Numbered from the stretch's first letter, positions 8,701-15,655 are shown. The stretch: DNA of 18,599 nucleotides from an uncultured Porphyromonadaceae bacterium (GCA_900550645.1 URTA01000052.1:1-18599); one strand, 5' to 3'. Notes: generated by a model not told the origin, from the sequence alone. Translations and numbers: made by a program.

Positions 8701-9000
8701 TGTCAGCTGCGCGTTCTCGAGCTCGAACTCGGTTATCTGTCCGGAGACGGTGATAGTCGAGCCCTCGATAGTTCCGTCGATCCAGCGCTGCCATGCAGCC
8801 TGGTCTGGGTCGATTGTGAATTTCTGCTCCACACCGTTGCCGAAGTCGATTGTAATCGGCTGTGTGGATGACACGACATTAGCGAGGATGCGAACCGCTG
8901 TCCCCTGTGGCGCTGCTGTCGTGAAAGTCATCGTACCTTGCGCCATAGCCCCTGTTGTCGCCAACATGGCTGACACAATGGTAAGTAAAACTTGTTTCAT
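5740..9000 (-). CDS. Secreted leucine-rich-repeat protein with duplicated modules and sorting-type tail
   Basis: A 1086-residue exported protein. Residues 1-20 are a signal peptide ending MAQ. Two copies of a large module follow. Copy 1 (about 22-445) begins with a small beta domain (ITIDFGNGVEQKF), continues with leucine-rich repeats of the LxxLxLxxNxL type (LTELDLAKNQL, LRSLNLSNNRL, LYYLNIANNKI) and ends in an element around ESMSYTLKTLP. Copy 2 (about 570-925) repeats the order: VWVDWGTGTRTEY, regular repeats (LEVLNLSYTGL, LLDLSLEDNQL, LTDLNVAGNDI), then ELNEFYYTLP. Each copy is followed by a beta-rich segment (about 446-569 and 926-1010); the second, with GTVKVVDAEG and LTIIATPDAGY, resembles InlB B-repeat-like domains. 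The tail (about 1018-1086), with QPGCYIVRL and AKVIVK, resembles a T9SS sorting domain. The likely location is the cell surface and the likely role is protein or glycan binding; the partner is unknown. It has its own promoter. Confidence 0.85.
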   Translation of the reverse strand: MKQVLLTIVSAMLATTGAMAQGTMTFTTAAPQGTAVRILANVVSSTQPITIDFGNGVEQKFTIDPDQAAWQRWIDGTIEGSTITVSGQITEFELENAQLTSATIDGMTNLTELDLAKNQLKEFELRSVIPLQKLYLSENCIENSPAINPTLTLENAGKTLEWLTLSRNPGLQCLDVQYLTNLKYLTLNDCPDLASVFICLPEESRPSLTSIDLANCTLSNFYPVSLPSLRSLNLSNNRLMTEGTDNPFVLGDYPELTTLSVAQNKAIHSLDITKCTKLESLSINDCSFELVDVSQMPELYYLNIANNKIRSIDLGNNTKISTLNVAGNPMTALDISMLPSISSLNISNTQISRVDLLKAYYLKSLYASNTLLEFIDFNGLQPGRAEMIDLRNCPNFTPESMSYTLKTLPVAKSSNRTDPNLLLEGSNAEHSNTAYATSQDMGWICDVEGDNTAVHSQLSVTLDGATDTGENKTGTLDRLYPLMAYSLPYDLDVMQTEGGKFILCQWQPQYFQTIQSVHDNALKGVPMYVYSYPEEGKRFKSVTVNGKEIFSPWFIISEPSTIKVNYTSEMASVSFDVNQGQEFSFLVNTVTDGGSVWVDWGTGTRTEYTDQNAYHSGSDHISGTRIDGSAAGTRITVYGDLAGIDVSGFGSVAPVFGLWDNHILAMDLSNAPDLKYFSGYWNPIKTIDLSQNTALEVLNLSYTGLKTLDLSHNPNIIMLEAYSDSFGDEEEGIALLDAIDVSNMPYLQYLDVKGNNLSSLDVTNNKWLRWLYASNNKIPSIDVTNNTELEEISLTRNLLTSIDLSKNIKLLDLSLEDNQLTSVDLTNNTLLTDLNVAGNDIHALNLNHLSKLQRIYINGNGMTAPELNEFYYTLPQRVDDGSGDGLGLSYNLAVIQGGDENLNDGTRADSSIAVDREWKPSHQGTNGGCEWAYLDIVNPLHGTVKVVDAEGNEYTNGSKVTKYLPLTIIATPDAGYAYSSYSLNNDEAVGNNNFEMPGIYTKLRVSFIKDGGVDDAAADDMTITAVRGGIHVCADLAVATVYTTDGIIAAGDVTVEGDRMIQLQPGCYIVRLNSGKAVRSAKVIVK

Positions 9001-9081
9001 AGACTGTCTTGAATGCTAAAAGGTTATTATTTTGCCATTTCGACTGTGCCGCAAGCATGCGCATACGATACAATCATAGGA

Positions 9082-9113
9082 CAAAGGTAAATATTAATGT
9101 GTTATCAGCCAAA
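9082..9113 (-). promoter_or_regulatory. Consensus Bacteroidetes promoter of the LRR gene
   Basis: On the minus strand, TTTG (9110-9113) is followed after 20 bases by TACCTTTG (9082-9089), a full match to TAnnTTTG. The predicted start is near 9075, leaving a 5' leader of about 75 bases before the ATG at 9000. The region 9001-9260 is the divergent intergenic space between this gene and fabD. On the plus side only a weak -7-like TTATTTTG (9221-9228) without a -33 TTTG is visible. Confidence 0.75.
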
Positions 9114-9260
9114 CTATTTGAGAGATTTTTTGTGCAACTTAATTTGATTGGCGAGTGTATGGCATAGCCTTGTTAATGTTTCTTTGCGGTGGGAGTGAGT
9201 GTCATGTCGGGAAAATTTGCTTATTTTGCAGCCTAATCAATAATTGAACATCATATTAGT

Positions 9261-10139
9261 ATGAAAGCATTTGTATTCCCTGGTCAGGGTGCCCAGTTTG
9301 TGGGTATGGGCAAAGACCTCTACGAGGGCAGCAGCCTCGCCCATGACATGTTTGAGAAAGCCAATGAGGTGCTCGGCTTCCGCATCACCGACCTCATGTT
9401 TGAAGGTACGGAAGATGACCTGAAGCAGACCAAGGTGACTCAGCCGGCGATATTCCTGCACAGTGTGATACTCGCGGCTACGCTCGGCGAGGAGTTCAAG
9501 CCTGACATGGCGGCTGGCCACAGCCTTGGCGAGTTCTCCGCTCTCGTGGCTGCCGGTGCGCTCGGCTTTGAGGACGGCCTGCGTCTCGTCGCCACTCGCG
9601 CTATGGCTATGCAGAAGGCGTGTGAGGCTAACCCCTCAACCATGGCTGCGGTTCTCGCCCTGCCTGACGAGAAGGTGGAAGAGATATGCGCTACGGTGGA
9701 CGACATCGTTGCCCCGGCCAACTACAACTGCCCCGGCCAGGTGGTCATATCGGGTACAAACGCGGGCATAGACGCAGCATGCGAGAAGCTGCTCGCTGCC
9801 GGCGCAAAGCGTGCGCTCAAGCTCAAGGTGGGCGGTGCGTTCCACTCGCCGCTCATGGAGCCGGCCAAGGAGGAACTGACACGCGCCATCGAGGCTGCCG
9901 ACTTCCACAAGCCGGTTTGCCCGGTATACCAGAACGTGGACGGCAAGCCTCACACTGACCCTGCGGAAATCAAGGCCAACCTGATAGCGCAGCTCACCGC
10001 TCCCGTGCGCTGGACACAGGACGTCCAGGCCATGATAGCTGACGGTGCTGACGAGTTCGTCGAGCTGGGCCCGGGCAAGGTGCTTCAGGGGCTTATTCTG
10101 AAGATAGACCGCAAGGTGGCTGTCAGCGGCAAACAGTGA
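9261..10139 (+). CDS. fabD: Malonyl-CoA:ACP S-malonyltransferase (FabD)
   Basis: This cytosolic enzyme moves malonyl groups from CoA to acyl-carrier protein, supplying the extender unit for type II fatty-acid synthesis. The 292-residue length is close to the usual 300-310. The N-terminal MKAFVFPGQGAQ holds the GQGAQ oxyanion motif (8-12). GHSLGE at 86-91 places the nucleophile at Ser88. Arg113 matches the malonate-binding Arg, GGAFHSPLM gives catalytic His195, and the C-terminal ELGPGKVLQGL is typical. The ATG at 9261 gives the full N-terminal strand. It is the first gene of a rightward run with asd 59 bases downstream. A weak -7-like element (TTATTTTG, 9221-9228) may drive it. No other fab genes are adjacent. 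Confidence 0.95.
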   Translation: MKAFVFPGQGAQFVGMGKDLYEGSSLAHDMFEKANEVLGFRITDLMFEGTEDDLKQTKVTQPAIFLHSVILAATLGEEFKPDMAAGHSLGEFSALVAAGALGFEDGLRLVATRAMAMQKACEANPSTMAAVLALPDEKVEEICATVDDIVAPANYNCPGQVVISGTNAGIDAACEKLLAAGAKRALKLKVGGAFHSPLMEPAKEELTRAIEAADFHKPVCPVYQNVDGKPHTDPAEIKANLIAQLTAPVRWTQDVQAMIADGADEFVELGPGKVLQGLILKIDRKVAVSGKQ

Positions 10140-10198
10140 CACGACAGCCGTTGCCTTTCAATACATTTATATACTAACGCATAAACACACTGTCAACC

Positions 10199-11215
10199 AT
10201 GAACATAGCTATTGTAGGCGCAAGCGGCGCGGTGGGGCAGGAGTTCCTCGCCATACTTGAAGGCCGCGATTTCCCCGTTGACGGGATGCGGCTGTTCGGC
10301 TCGAAGCGCAGCGCAGGACGCAAGTACACGTTCCGGGGCAATGAATATATTGTAGAGGAGCTGACGCACGAGTCGGACTTCAGCGGCACGCAGATAGCAT
10401 TCGTCTCTGCCGGCGGCTCGACTTCACGCGAATATGCAGACACGATAACGCGCCACGGCACACTGATGATAGACAATTCGTCGGCGTTCCGCATGGACCC
10501 TATGGTGCCGCTGGTAGTGCCGGAGGTGAACGGCGTTGACAGCCTGCTGCGCCCCAAGCGCATAATAGGCAACCCGAACTGCTCGACGATAATAATGCTC
10601 ATGGCAGTTGCTCCTATCAACGAGCTGTCGCCTGTCCGCAACATCCGCGTGGCTACTTATCAGGCTGCTTCAGGGGCAGGTGCAGCGGCTATGGACGAGC
10701 TTGTGGAACAGCACCGCGCTATTGCCGCCGGCGAGCCGGTTAGGGTGGAGAAATTCTCTTCGCAGCTGGCTTACAATGTCATACCGCAGATAGACGTGTT
10801 CGGCGAGGGCGACTATACCAACGAAGAGCTGAAGATGCACAATGAGACGCGCAAGATACTGCACAGCAGCCGCATCAACGTGTCGGCGACGTGTGTACGT
10901 GTTCCCGTGATGCGTGCGCACAGCGAGGCTATATGGGTCGAGACGGCTGCTCCGGTGTCGGTGGCAAAGGCTCGCCATGCGCTGGAACACGCTCCCGGTG
11001 TTGTGGTCATGGATGACCCGCAGGACGCTTCCTATCCCATGCCCCTCGATGCGATTGGGCGTGAGCCGGTGTTCGTGGGACGGCTGCGGCAGGATCTGTG
11101 CAGCGACAATGCGCTGACGCTGTGGGCTGTCGGCGACCAGATCAAGAAGGGCGCGGCTCTCAACGCAATCCAGATAGCCGAGTGGCTCATAGAGAACGAC
11201 CCGACAATGAAATGA
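10199..11215 (+). CDS. asd: Aspartate-semialdehyde dehydrogenase
   Basis: The enzyme reduces aspartyl-4-phosphate to aspartate-4-semialdehyde with NADPH, the branch point to diaminopimelate/lysine, threonine and methionine. The 338-residue length is normal for the family. IAIVGASGAVGQE (3-15) is the nucleotide-binding P-loop. NSSAFR (93-98) precedes the substrate site. GNPNCST places the catalytic cysteine at Cys128, and VPVMRAHSEA supplies the catalytic His241. QAASGAGAAAMDEL at about 155-168 is also typical of the family. It lies 59 bases after fabD with no clear promoter between, so co-transcription is likely though the two pathways differ. A strong hairpin follows about 36 bases after its stop codon. 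Confidence 0.95.
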   Translation: MNIAIVGASGAVGQEFLAILEGRDFPVDGMRLFGSKRSAGRKYTFRGNEYIVEELTHESDFSGTQIAFVSAGGSTSREYADTITRHGTLMIDNSSAFRMDPMVPLVVPEVNGVDSLLRPKRIIGNPNCSTIIMLMAVAPINELSPVRNIRVATYQAASGAGAAAMDELVEQHRAIAAGEPVRVEKFSSQLAYNVIPQIDVFGEGDYTNEELKMHNETRKILHSSRINVSATCVRVPVMRAHSEAIWVETAAPVSVAKARHALEHAPGVVVMDDPQDASYPMPLDAIGREPVFVGRLRQDLCSDNALTLWAVGDQIKKGAALNAIQIAEWLIENDPTMK

Positions 11216-11249
11216 CACAGCCCTCAAACCGGGCGATAACTGTAAAGTG

Positions 11250-11289
11250 CTTAGGGTCCTTAGGGTCATTAATGACCTTAGGGACTTTA
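11250..11289 (+). repeat. 9-bp tandem repeat that folds into a 38-nt hairpin
   Basis: Four adjoining 9-base units fill 11250-11285: CTTAGGGTC, CTTAGGGTC, ATTAATGAC and CTTAGGGAC. The centre GGTCATTAATGACC (11264-11277) is a perfect 14-bp palindrome. Folding around its middle, every position from 11252 to 11289 pairs, with four G-U wobbles, to give a stem of 17 bp or more around a TTAA loop. The stem is followed by TATTACG. It could terminate fabD-asd transcription or mask translation of the next gene, whose ATG is 11 bases further on. It could also be a dispersed intergenic repeat. Function is inferred only from structure. Confidence 0.65.
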
Positions 11290-11299
11290 TATTACGCTA

Positions 11300-11845
11300 A
11301 TGACCATGAGAGAATTGAGATACCGCGACATAACCGCTGCCGACTGTGCCGACTTGCTGCGGCTGTACTGCCATTCGTTCCCTGCTGACGAGCGCAGGGT
11401 CTATGACGGCGTGCAGGGTTTCCGCTCGTTCCTGAATGCCAACAGCGACAAGTTCCACCCCTTAGTCATCACTCTCGACGGACGCTTTGCCGGCTTCCTG
11501 ACGTACTGGGAGTTCCCCGGATATGTGTATGTGGAGCATTTCGCGGTAGAGCCGGAGATGAGGGGCAACGACATCGGCGGCAGCACGTTGCGCCACCTTG
11601 TTGAGAATATCAGTGACCGTGTATTGCTTGAGGTGGAGCATCCCGACACGCCCGAGGCTCGCCGCCGCATCGGCTTCTACGAGCGTCACGGCTTCCGCCT
11701 GCATGCGGACATCGAGTACATGCAGCCTCCCTACGACCCGTCGCTGCCTGAAGTGCCGCTGCTGCTTATGACGCACGGCGACGTGGACTTGACAGACCCT
11801 CACACTGTACTTGCCCCGATGCTCCGCGCCGTCTACAACGCCTGA
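11300..11845 (+). CDS. GNAT-family N-acetyltransferase
   Basis: A 181-residue protein with the acetyl-CoA-dependent GNAT fold. The N-terminal half gives the first strands and helices (LRYRDITAADCADLLRLYCH). VYVEHFAVEPEMRGNDIGGS (76-95) is beta4 plus the acetyl-CoA pyrophosphate loop; the usual R/Q-x-x-G-x-G/A appears as RGNDIGG. RRRIGFYERHGF (121-132) is the conserved C-terminal helix and strand. The acceptor (small molecule, antibiotic or protein) cannot be told from sequence. A start at Met3 (11306) is an equally good alternative. Its ATG is 11 bases after the hairpin repeat, so its expression may depend on that structure. It ends 6 bases before the stop codon of the convergent phosphatase gene. 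Confidence 0.85.
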   Translation: MTMRELRYRDITAADCADLLRLYCHSFPADERRVYDGVQGFRSFLNANSDKFHPLVITLDGRFAGFLTYWEFPGYVYVEHFAVEPEMRGNDIGGSTLRHLVENISDRVLLEVEHPDTPEARRRIGFYERHGFRLHADIEYMQPPYDPSLPEVPLLLMTHGDVDLTDPHTVLAPMLRAVYNA

Positions 11846-11851
11846 CTAAAC

Positions 11852-12676
11852 TTATATGCTGATGCCGTCTTGGGCGAGGGTGCGGAAGGCTGCATCGCGT
11901 CCTGCGTCGATGAGGTCTGCGCTGTGGGCGTCGCTGTTGACGACGAGCGTCACGCCTGCGCCGGCGAGCCTCTTCCACCAGCGGCGGTCGGGGAAAAAGC
12001 GTCCGCTGCGGGCGTATGCCTTGGTGTTCAGCTCTACGGGCAGCCCCGAGGCTGTGATTTCGCCGATGACGCTGCTGACTGCTACCTGATACCACGTTTC
12101 GTCCTCGATGCCTGGACGTGCCTGTGAGGCGTTGTTGGCTATCTTGTCGAAATGCCCGATGATGTCAATGCCGCCGAGGGCGACCATCTCTGCCACCTGC
12201 CCGAAGTATTTCTCGACCACATAGCGCAGGTCGTCGCGGAAGCAGTCGTGGAGGTAGCGGGCAAACCGCTCGTAGCGTCCGTCGCAGTCCACGTATTCGC
12301 CGCGCTGCGTAGGCACGAAATGCACCGAGCCGAGACGCACGTCCAGCGGGAGCGACTTGAAGTATTCGCAGTGGGGTCCCTCTTGCGGCGAGAGGTAGTC
12401 TATCTCCATGCCGGTGTACAGGCTCATGCGCCCTGCGTATTCTCGCTTGAGCCGCTCGCACTCGTTGATGTATTGAGCCGCTGCCTCGTAGGGCATGTTG
12501 CACGGCGTGCCGAGACAGACCGGAGAGTGTGAGGTGAAGGCGTAGTGCCTGAACCCAGCCTCTGCCGCAGCGCGTGCCATCTCGTCTATCGGCGAGCGTC
12601 CGTCGCAGTATGGCGTGTGCGAGTGGAAGTTGTATGCGTGTGTCGCCCTCGCTATCTGCTTGATGTCGGGTCTCAT
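11852..12676 (-). CDS. PHP-domain histidinol-phosphatase
   Basis: A 274-residue member of the PHP metal-dependent phosphoesterases, closest in motif layout to HisJ/HisK-type histidinol-phosphatases, which release phosphate from L-histidinol phosphate in histidine synthesis. Metal ligands are visible in order: HSH at 18-20, His50 in FTSHSP, Glu91 in GMEIDYL, His119 in GSVHFV, His175 in IDIIGHFDK, and Asp249/His251 in VNSDAH. The chosen start (cat at 12674-12676) overlaps the cstA stop by four bases (ATGA) and gives a clean N-terminus. The frame stays open about 750 bases further upstream, but that part lies wholly within cstA in another frame and is Arg/Gly-rich, so it is not real. The overlap implies translational coupling with cstA. 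Histidine genes are not next to it, so another phosphoester substrate is possible. Confidence 0.85.
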   Translation of the reverse strand: MRPDIKQIARATHAYNFHSHTPYCDGRSPIDEMARAAAEAGFRHYAFTSHSPVCLGTPCNMPYEAAAQYINECERLKREYAGRMSLYTGMEIDYLSPQEGPHCEYFKSLPLDVRLGSVHFVPTQRGEYVDCDGRYERFARYLHDCFRDDLRYVVEKYFGQVAEMVALGGIDIIGHFDKIANNASQARPGIEDETWYQVAVSSVIGEITASGLPVELNTKAYARSGRFFPDRRWWKRLAGAGVTLVVNSDAHSADLIDAGRDAAFRTLAQDGISI

Positions 12677-14142
12677 GATGCCTGTCTGTTGAGTTTGCCG
12701 CCCTTGAGTCCCTTGACGAAGTGTGCGAACATGACGAGCATGACAGCTGCCGCAGCCACGCCGATGCCTACCGCTACGGGGTAGCTTATCTGAGTGCCGA
12801 ACAGCGTGTCCGTAAGGGCGGAGAAGCCTTCGGGCGCGAAGAATATGTATGTCACTGTCACGCAGGTCATGAAGAGCGCGGGTACGAGGGTGACGATGTA
12901 TTGCTTGCGCTCGCGTGCCAGCCATACGGTTATCGCCCAGAGGGTGAAGACTGACAGTGCCTGGTTGCACCATGCGAAGTAGCGCCACAGCACCTCGTAG
13001 GGGGCGAGCATTACCACGAAGCAGAGTATGAATATAGGCACGGAGATGAGCAGCCGCTTGGCAATGGTGCGCTGCGGTATGCGAGTGAAGTCTGCCGCGA
13101 TGAGGCGTGCCGAGCGCAGTGCTGTGTCGCCCGAGGTGATTGGCGCGGCTATCACGCCGAGCACTGCAAGCACTCCGCCGACTGTGCCGAGCCATTCCTG
13201 CGAGAGGTTGTCCACAAGCACCGCCGGTGTGCCGCCTTCGAGGTACGCGCCGAGCTGCTCGTAGCCTCCTGTGAACGCAACCGCTGCCGCAGCCCATATC
13301 AGCGCGACGACTCCCTCGGTGACCATAGCCCCGTGGAATATCATCCGTCCCTTGCCTTCGGAGGCCATGCAGCGTGCCATCATCGGCGACTGCGTGGCGT
13401 GGAAGCCGGAGATTGCGCCGCACGCTATCGACACGAACATCATCGGGAATACCGGGTTGGCGTCAGGGTCTGCCTTGTGGTTGTAGAACTGTTCCCATAT
13501 CTCGGGTACGCTGTTGTGGTGGACGAAGAGCATCGCCAGCACGCCGACGGCCATGAAGAGCAGCGCAACACCGAACACGGGGTAGAGCTTGCCTATCAGC
13601 TTGTCTATCGGCAGCAGCGTGGCGAGCATGTAGTATGCGAAGATGACCACTATCCAGAACGTGCGGTCGAGGCTGTCTGGGGTGAGCATTGCCAGCAAGT
13701 CGGCGGGATTGTATACGAATACCGCGCCTACGAGTATCATCAGCACCAGGGCAAACACGCGCATGGCATTCTTCACGCCGCTGCCGAGCTGGCTGCCTAC
13801 TATCTCGGGCTGTGACGCGCCGCCTTGCCGCACGGACATCATGCCGGAGAGGTAGTCGTGGACGCTGCCGGCGAATATTGTGCCGAAGACTATCCACAGG
13901 AACGCCGACGGCCCGAACATCACGCCCATTATCGCGCCGAATATCGGCCCGAGGCCGGCGATGTTGAGAAACTGTATCAGGAAGAGCTTCCACGGCGGCA
14001 TCTCCACATAGTCCACGCCGTCGGCCATAGTCTTGACTGGTGTGGGGCGTTTCGGGTCTGCCCCGAATACTCTCTCGATGAACTTGCCGTAAAGCCACGA
14101 GCCCAGCAGCAGTACGACCAGTGATATGACGAATGAAATCAT
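12673..14142 (-). CDS. cstA: Carbon starvation CstA family transporter
   Basis: A 489-residue polytopic inner-membrane protein with about 12 hydrophobic segments (for example 2-18, 125-143, 161-178, 187-206, 365-381, 453-473). The CstA family imports peptides or pyruvate, often under nutrient limitation. Family-typical stretches are FLNIAGLGPIFGAIMG (58-73), GSVHDY (92-97), GFHATQSPMMARC (246-258) and ITSGDTALRSARLIAAD (335-351). It is about 210 residues shorter than E. coli CstA (701), which fits the shorter form found in many anaerobes, and both ends look intact. It lies 45 bases downstream of the TPR/PD40 gene and overlaps the phosphatase gene. Which substrate it carries here is not visible. 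Confidence 0.92.
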   Translation of the reverse strand: MISFVISLVVLLLGSWLYGKFIERVFGADPKRPTPVKTMADGVDYVEMPPWKLFLIQFLNIAGLGPIFGAIMGVMFGPSAFLWIVFGTIFAGSVHDYLSGMMSVRQGGASQPEIVGSQLGSGVKNAMRVFALVLMILVGAVFVYNPADLLAMLTPDSLDRTFWIVVIFAYYMLATLLPIDKLIGKLYPVFGVALLFMAVGVLAMLFVHHNSVPEIWEQFYNHKADPDANPVFPMMFVSIACGAISGFHATQSPMMARCMASEGKGRMIFHGAMVTEGVVALIWAAAAVAFTGGYEQLGAYLEGGTPAVLVDNLSQEWLGTVGGVLAVLGVIAAPITSGDTALRSARLIAADFTRIPQRTIAKRLLISVPIFILCFVVMLAPYEVLWRYFAWCNQALSVFTLWAITVWLARERKQYIVTLVPALFMTCVTVTYIFFAPEGFSALTDTLFGTQISYPVAVGIGVAAAAVMLVMFAHFVKGLKGGKLNRQAS

Positions 14143-14187
14143 CGCGTGTATGTATATATAATGTATGCTGTTTGTTGTGTGTCTTGC

Positions 14188-15603
14188 TTATCGCGAGGTT
14201 TTCTGCTCGGCGCGTATGGCCTGCGAGCGCAATGTGCGTACACGCCCATACAGCTGGTCTGTCTCTTTTTCGAGTGCGGGTATCTGGCGGCGGAGTTCGG
14301 CGGTCGGGTTGCTGTGGAACTGTCCGCGCATCTGGCGCAGCCTGTCGAGTGTATGCTCAAGTTGCTCCTGCGTGTCGAGGAGCTGCTGCATCGCCTCTGC
14401 CGCGTCCTCGCTGGCGAAATCGTCAAAGCGTGTGTAGACTGTGCCGTCGGGCAGCTTGAGGCGGAACTGCTCTTGCGGCTTTCTGTCGCCCGGGTCTATG
14501 CCGCGTATCGTCTCCAGCATCTCCGTATAGTCGCCTTCTTGTGTCAGGCTGATGTTAGACAGGCGAGCGAGCGTGACGAGGTTTTCCGTGTCTTCGGGGT
14601 AGTTGTCACGTATTTCGGAGGGTATGAACACGTATATGGTCAAGTCGCCGCCGGGGCTGTTGCGGTCTGTTGCCCACCAGCCGACGTTGTTCACCTCGTC
14701 AATGGCGAGCATCAGGTCGTCGTATGGGGAGTTGTACGGCATTCCGAGGTTCTGCGGCGTGCGGAACGAGTCGTCCGAGGGGTCGCACGTGGCCATGAAT
14801 ATGTCGTAGCCGCCGAGCGACTGCGGCCCGTCTGCGGCGAAATAGAGCGTCATGCCGTCAGGCATCATGAATGGGTATGCCGCATTGCCGACGTTGAGCG
14901 TGGAGTCTGTGTATTCCGGTTCGCTCCACGAGCCGTCGTTCATGCGCACTGACTGCACCAGACGCGAAGTGCCGAGCGAGTCGCACTGCGACCACATCAT
15001 CAAGCCGCCGCGCTCGCTGGCGAATGCCGTGGGCGACTGGCTGCGCCCCTGTGCGTACGGTATCTCCTCGGGCGGCAGTATGCGTCCTGCCGAGGTCGGC
15101 AGCCGGTAGTGCGTGTAGAAGCTGTCGCGGCTGACGGCGATGCTGTCTATGACCTCAATGCGCTCAACGCGCTGCAAGAATGCCTGCGCCAATGCGATGC
15201 GGTTCTCTTCGTCGGCAGTCTGCGGGGCTACAGGCTTGGAGGCTTTCTGCTTCATCGTGCGGTAACGGCGGTACTGCTCCGAGGCTGTCGCGAAATCGTA
15301 GTCCTCGTATGCCATTCGCCCCAGCAGCCTGTGCGCGTCAGCCACGCCTCTTGCCGCAGCGAGGCGCAGGCATTCCCTTGCGCCCTCGCGGTCGCCGCAT
15401 CCCAGCAACGCTTCCCCCAGCAGGGCGTTTGCCGTCCCCGCGTCCTTCGCGTCAGGGTTTGCGTCCAGGTATTCGCGCCCGGCAGAAGCCGCAGCAGAGT
15501 AGTCATGGCTGTCGATGAGCGAGCGCAGCGTTTCCGCCACGTCCGCCCGGAGAGTGCATGTCGCCGGCACGAGCAGTGCCAGCCAGATGATGAGTCGTGT
15601 CAC
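14188..15603 (-). CDS. Exported TPR/PD40/coiled-coil protein of unknown function
   Basis: A predicted 471-residue exported protein. I chose the GTG start at 15603 because it gives a normal signal peptide (MTRLIIWLALLVPATCTLRA), clears the upstream gene by 25 bases and sits just after a good promoter. The ATG at 15666 would add 21 polar residues, overlap the glycosyltransferase gene by 38 bases and start upstream of the promoter. After the signal come TPR/Sel1-like helices (about 25-115, with ALLGEALLGCGDREGARECL). PD40/WD40-like beta-propeller blades lie at about 185-330 (TAFASERGGLMMWS, YPFMMPDGMTLYFAADG, YDDLMLAIDEVNN, GWWATDRN). A charged coiled coil fills about 400-465 (AMQQLLDTQEQLEHTLDRL). 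TPR plus PD40 recalls periplasmic parts of Bacteroidetes envelope machines such as PorE, but there is no C-terminal OmpA domain. Function unknown. Confidence 0.75.
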   Translation of the reverse strand: MTRLIIWLALLVPATCTLRADVAETLRSLIDSHDYSAAASAGREYLDANPDAKDAGTANALLGEALLGCGDREGARECLRLAAARGVADAHRLLGRMAYEDYDFATASEQYRRYRTMKQKASKPVAPQTADEENRIALAQAFLQRVERIEVIDSIAVSRDSFYTHYRLPTSAGRILPPEEIPYAQGRSQSPTAFASERGGLMMWSQCDSLGTSRLVQSVRMNDGSWSEPEYTDSTLNVGNAAYPFMMPDGMTLYFAADGPQSLGGYDIFMATCDPSDDSFRTPQNLGMPYNSPYDDLMLAIDEVNNVGWWATDRNSPGGDLTIYVFIPSEIRDNYPEDTENLVTLARLSNISLTQEGDYTEMLETIRGIDPGDRKPQEQFRLKLPDGTVYTRFDDFASEDAAEAMQQLLDTQEQLEHTLDRLRQMRGQFHSNPTAELRRQIPALEKETDQLYGRVRTLRSQAIRAEQKTSR

Positions 15604-15608
15604 TTTCA

Positions 15609-15655
15609 GGCAATTTGGATTGCCAAAGTTACATATTTTCCGCGATATGCACAAT
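15609..15655 (-). promoter_or_regulatory. Internal promoter with a palindrome at the start site
   Basis: On the minus strand, ATTG (15652-15655, one mismatch to TTTG) is followed after 20 bases by TAACTTTG (15624-15631), an exact TAnnTTTG match that overlaps the glycosyltransferase stop codon. Immediately downstream is a 16-bp inverted repeat with arms GGCAAT (15609-15614) and ATTGCC (15619-15624) around four bases. It covers the expected transcript start and could be an operator or a 5' hairpin. The predicted leader before the GTG at 15603 is only about 15 bases. Confidence 0.55.

Noticed and set aside
5971..8937. DNA-level repetition within the LRR gene considered as a tandem repeat or CRISPR-like array.
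   Set aside because: The periodicity follows the leucine-rich repeats of the protein; units are diverged and coding, with no fixed repeat-spacer pattern.
9221..9228. TTATTTTG as the fabD promoter.
   Set aside because: It misses the conserved A and has no TTTG at the right distance; kept only as a weak note.
11250..11285. Short CRISPR-like array.
   Set aside because: Units are 9 bases, contiguous, without spacers, and no cas gene is present.
12677..13423. Extended 523-residue reading of the phosphatase gene.
   Set aside because: The added 249 residues lie entirely within cstA in another frame, are Arg/Gly/His-rich and match no family; the ATG overlapping the cstA stop is the natural start.
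14146..14952. Open plus-strand frame of 268 codons opposite the PD40 gene.
   Set aside because: Antisense to a gene with clear domains; Val/Cys/Arg-rich and without motifs.
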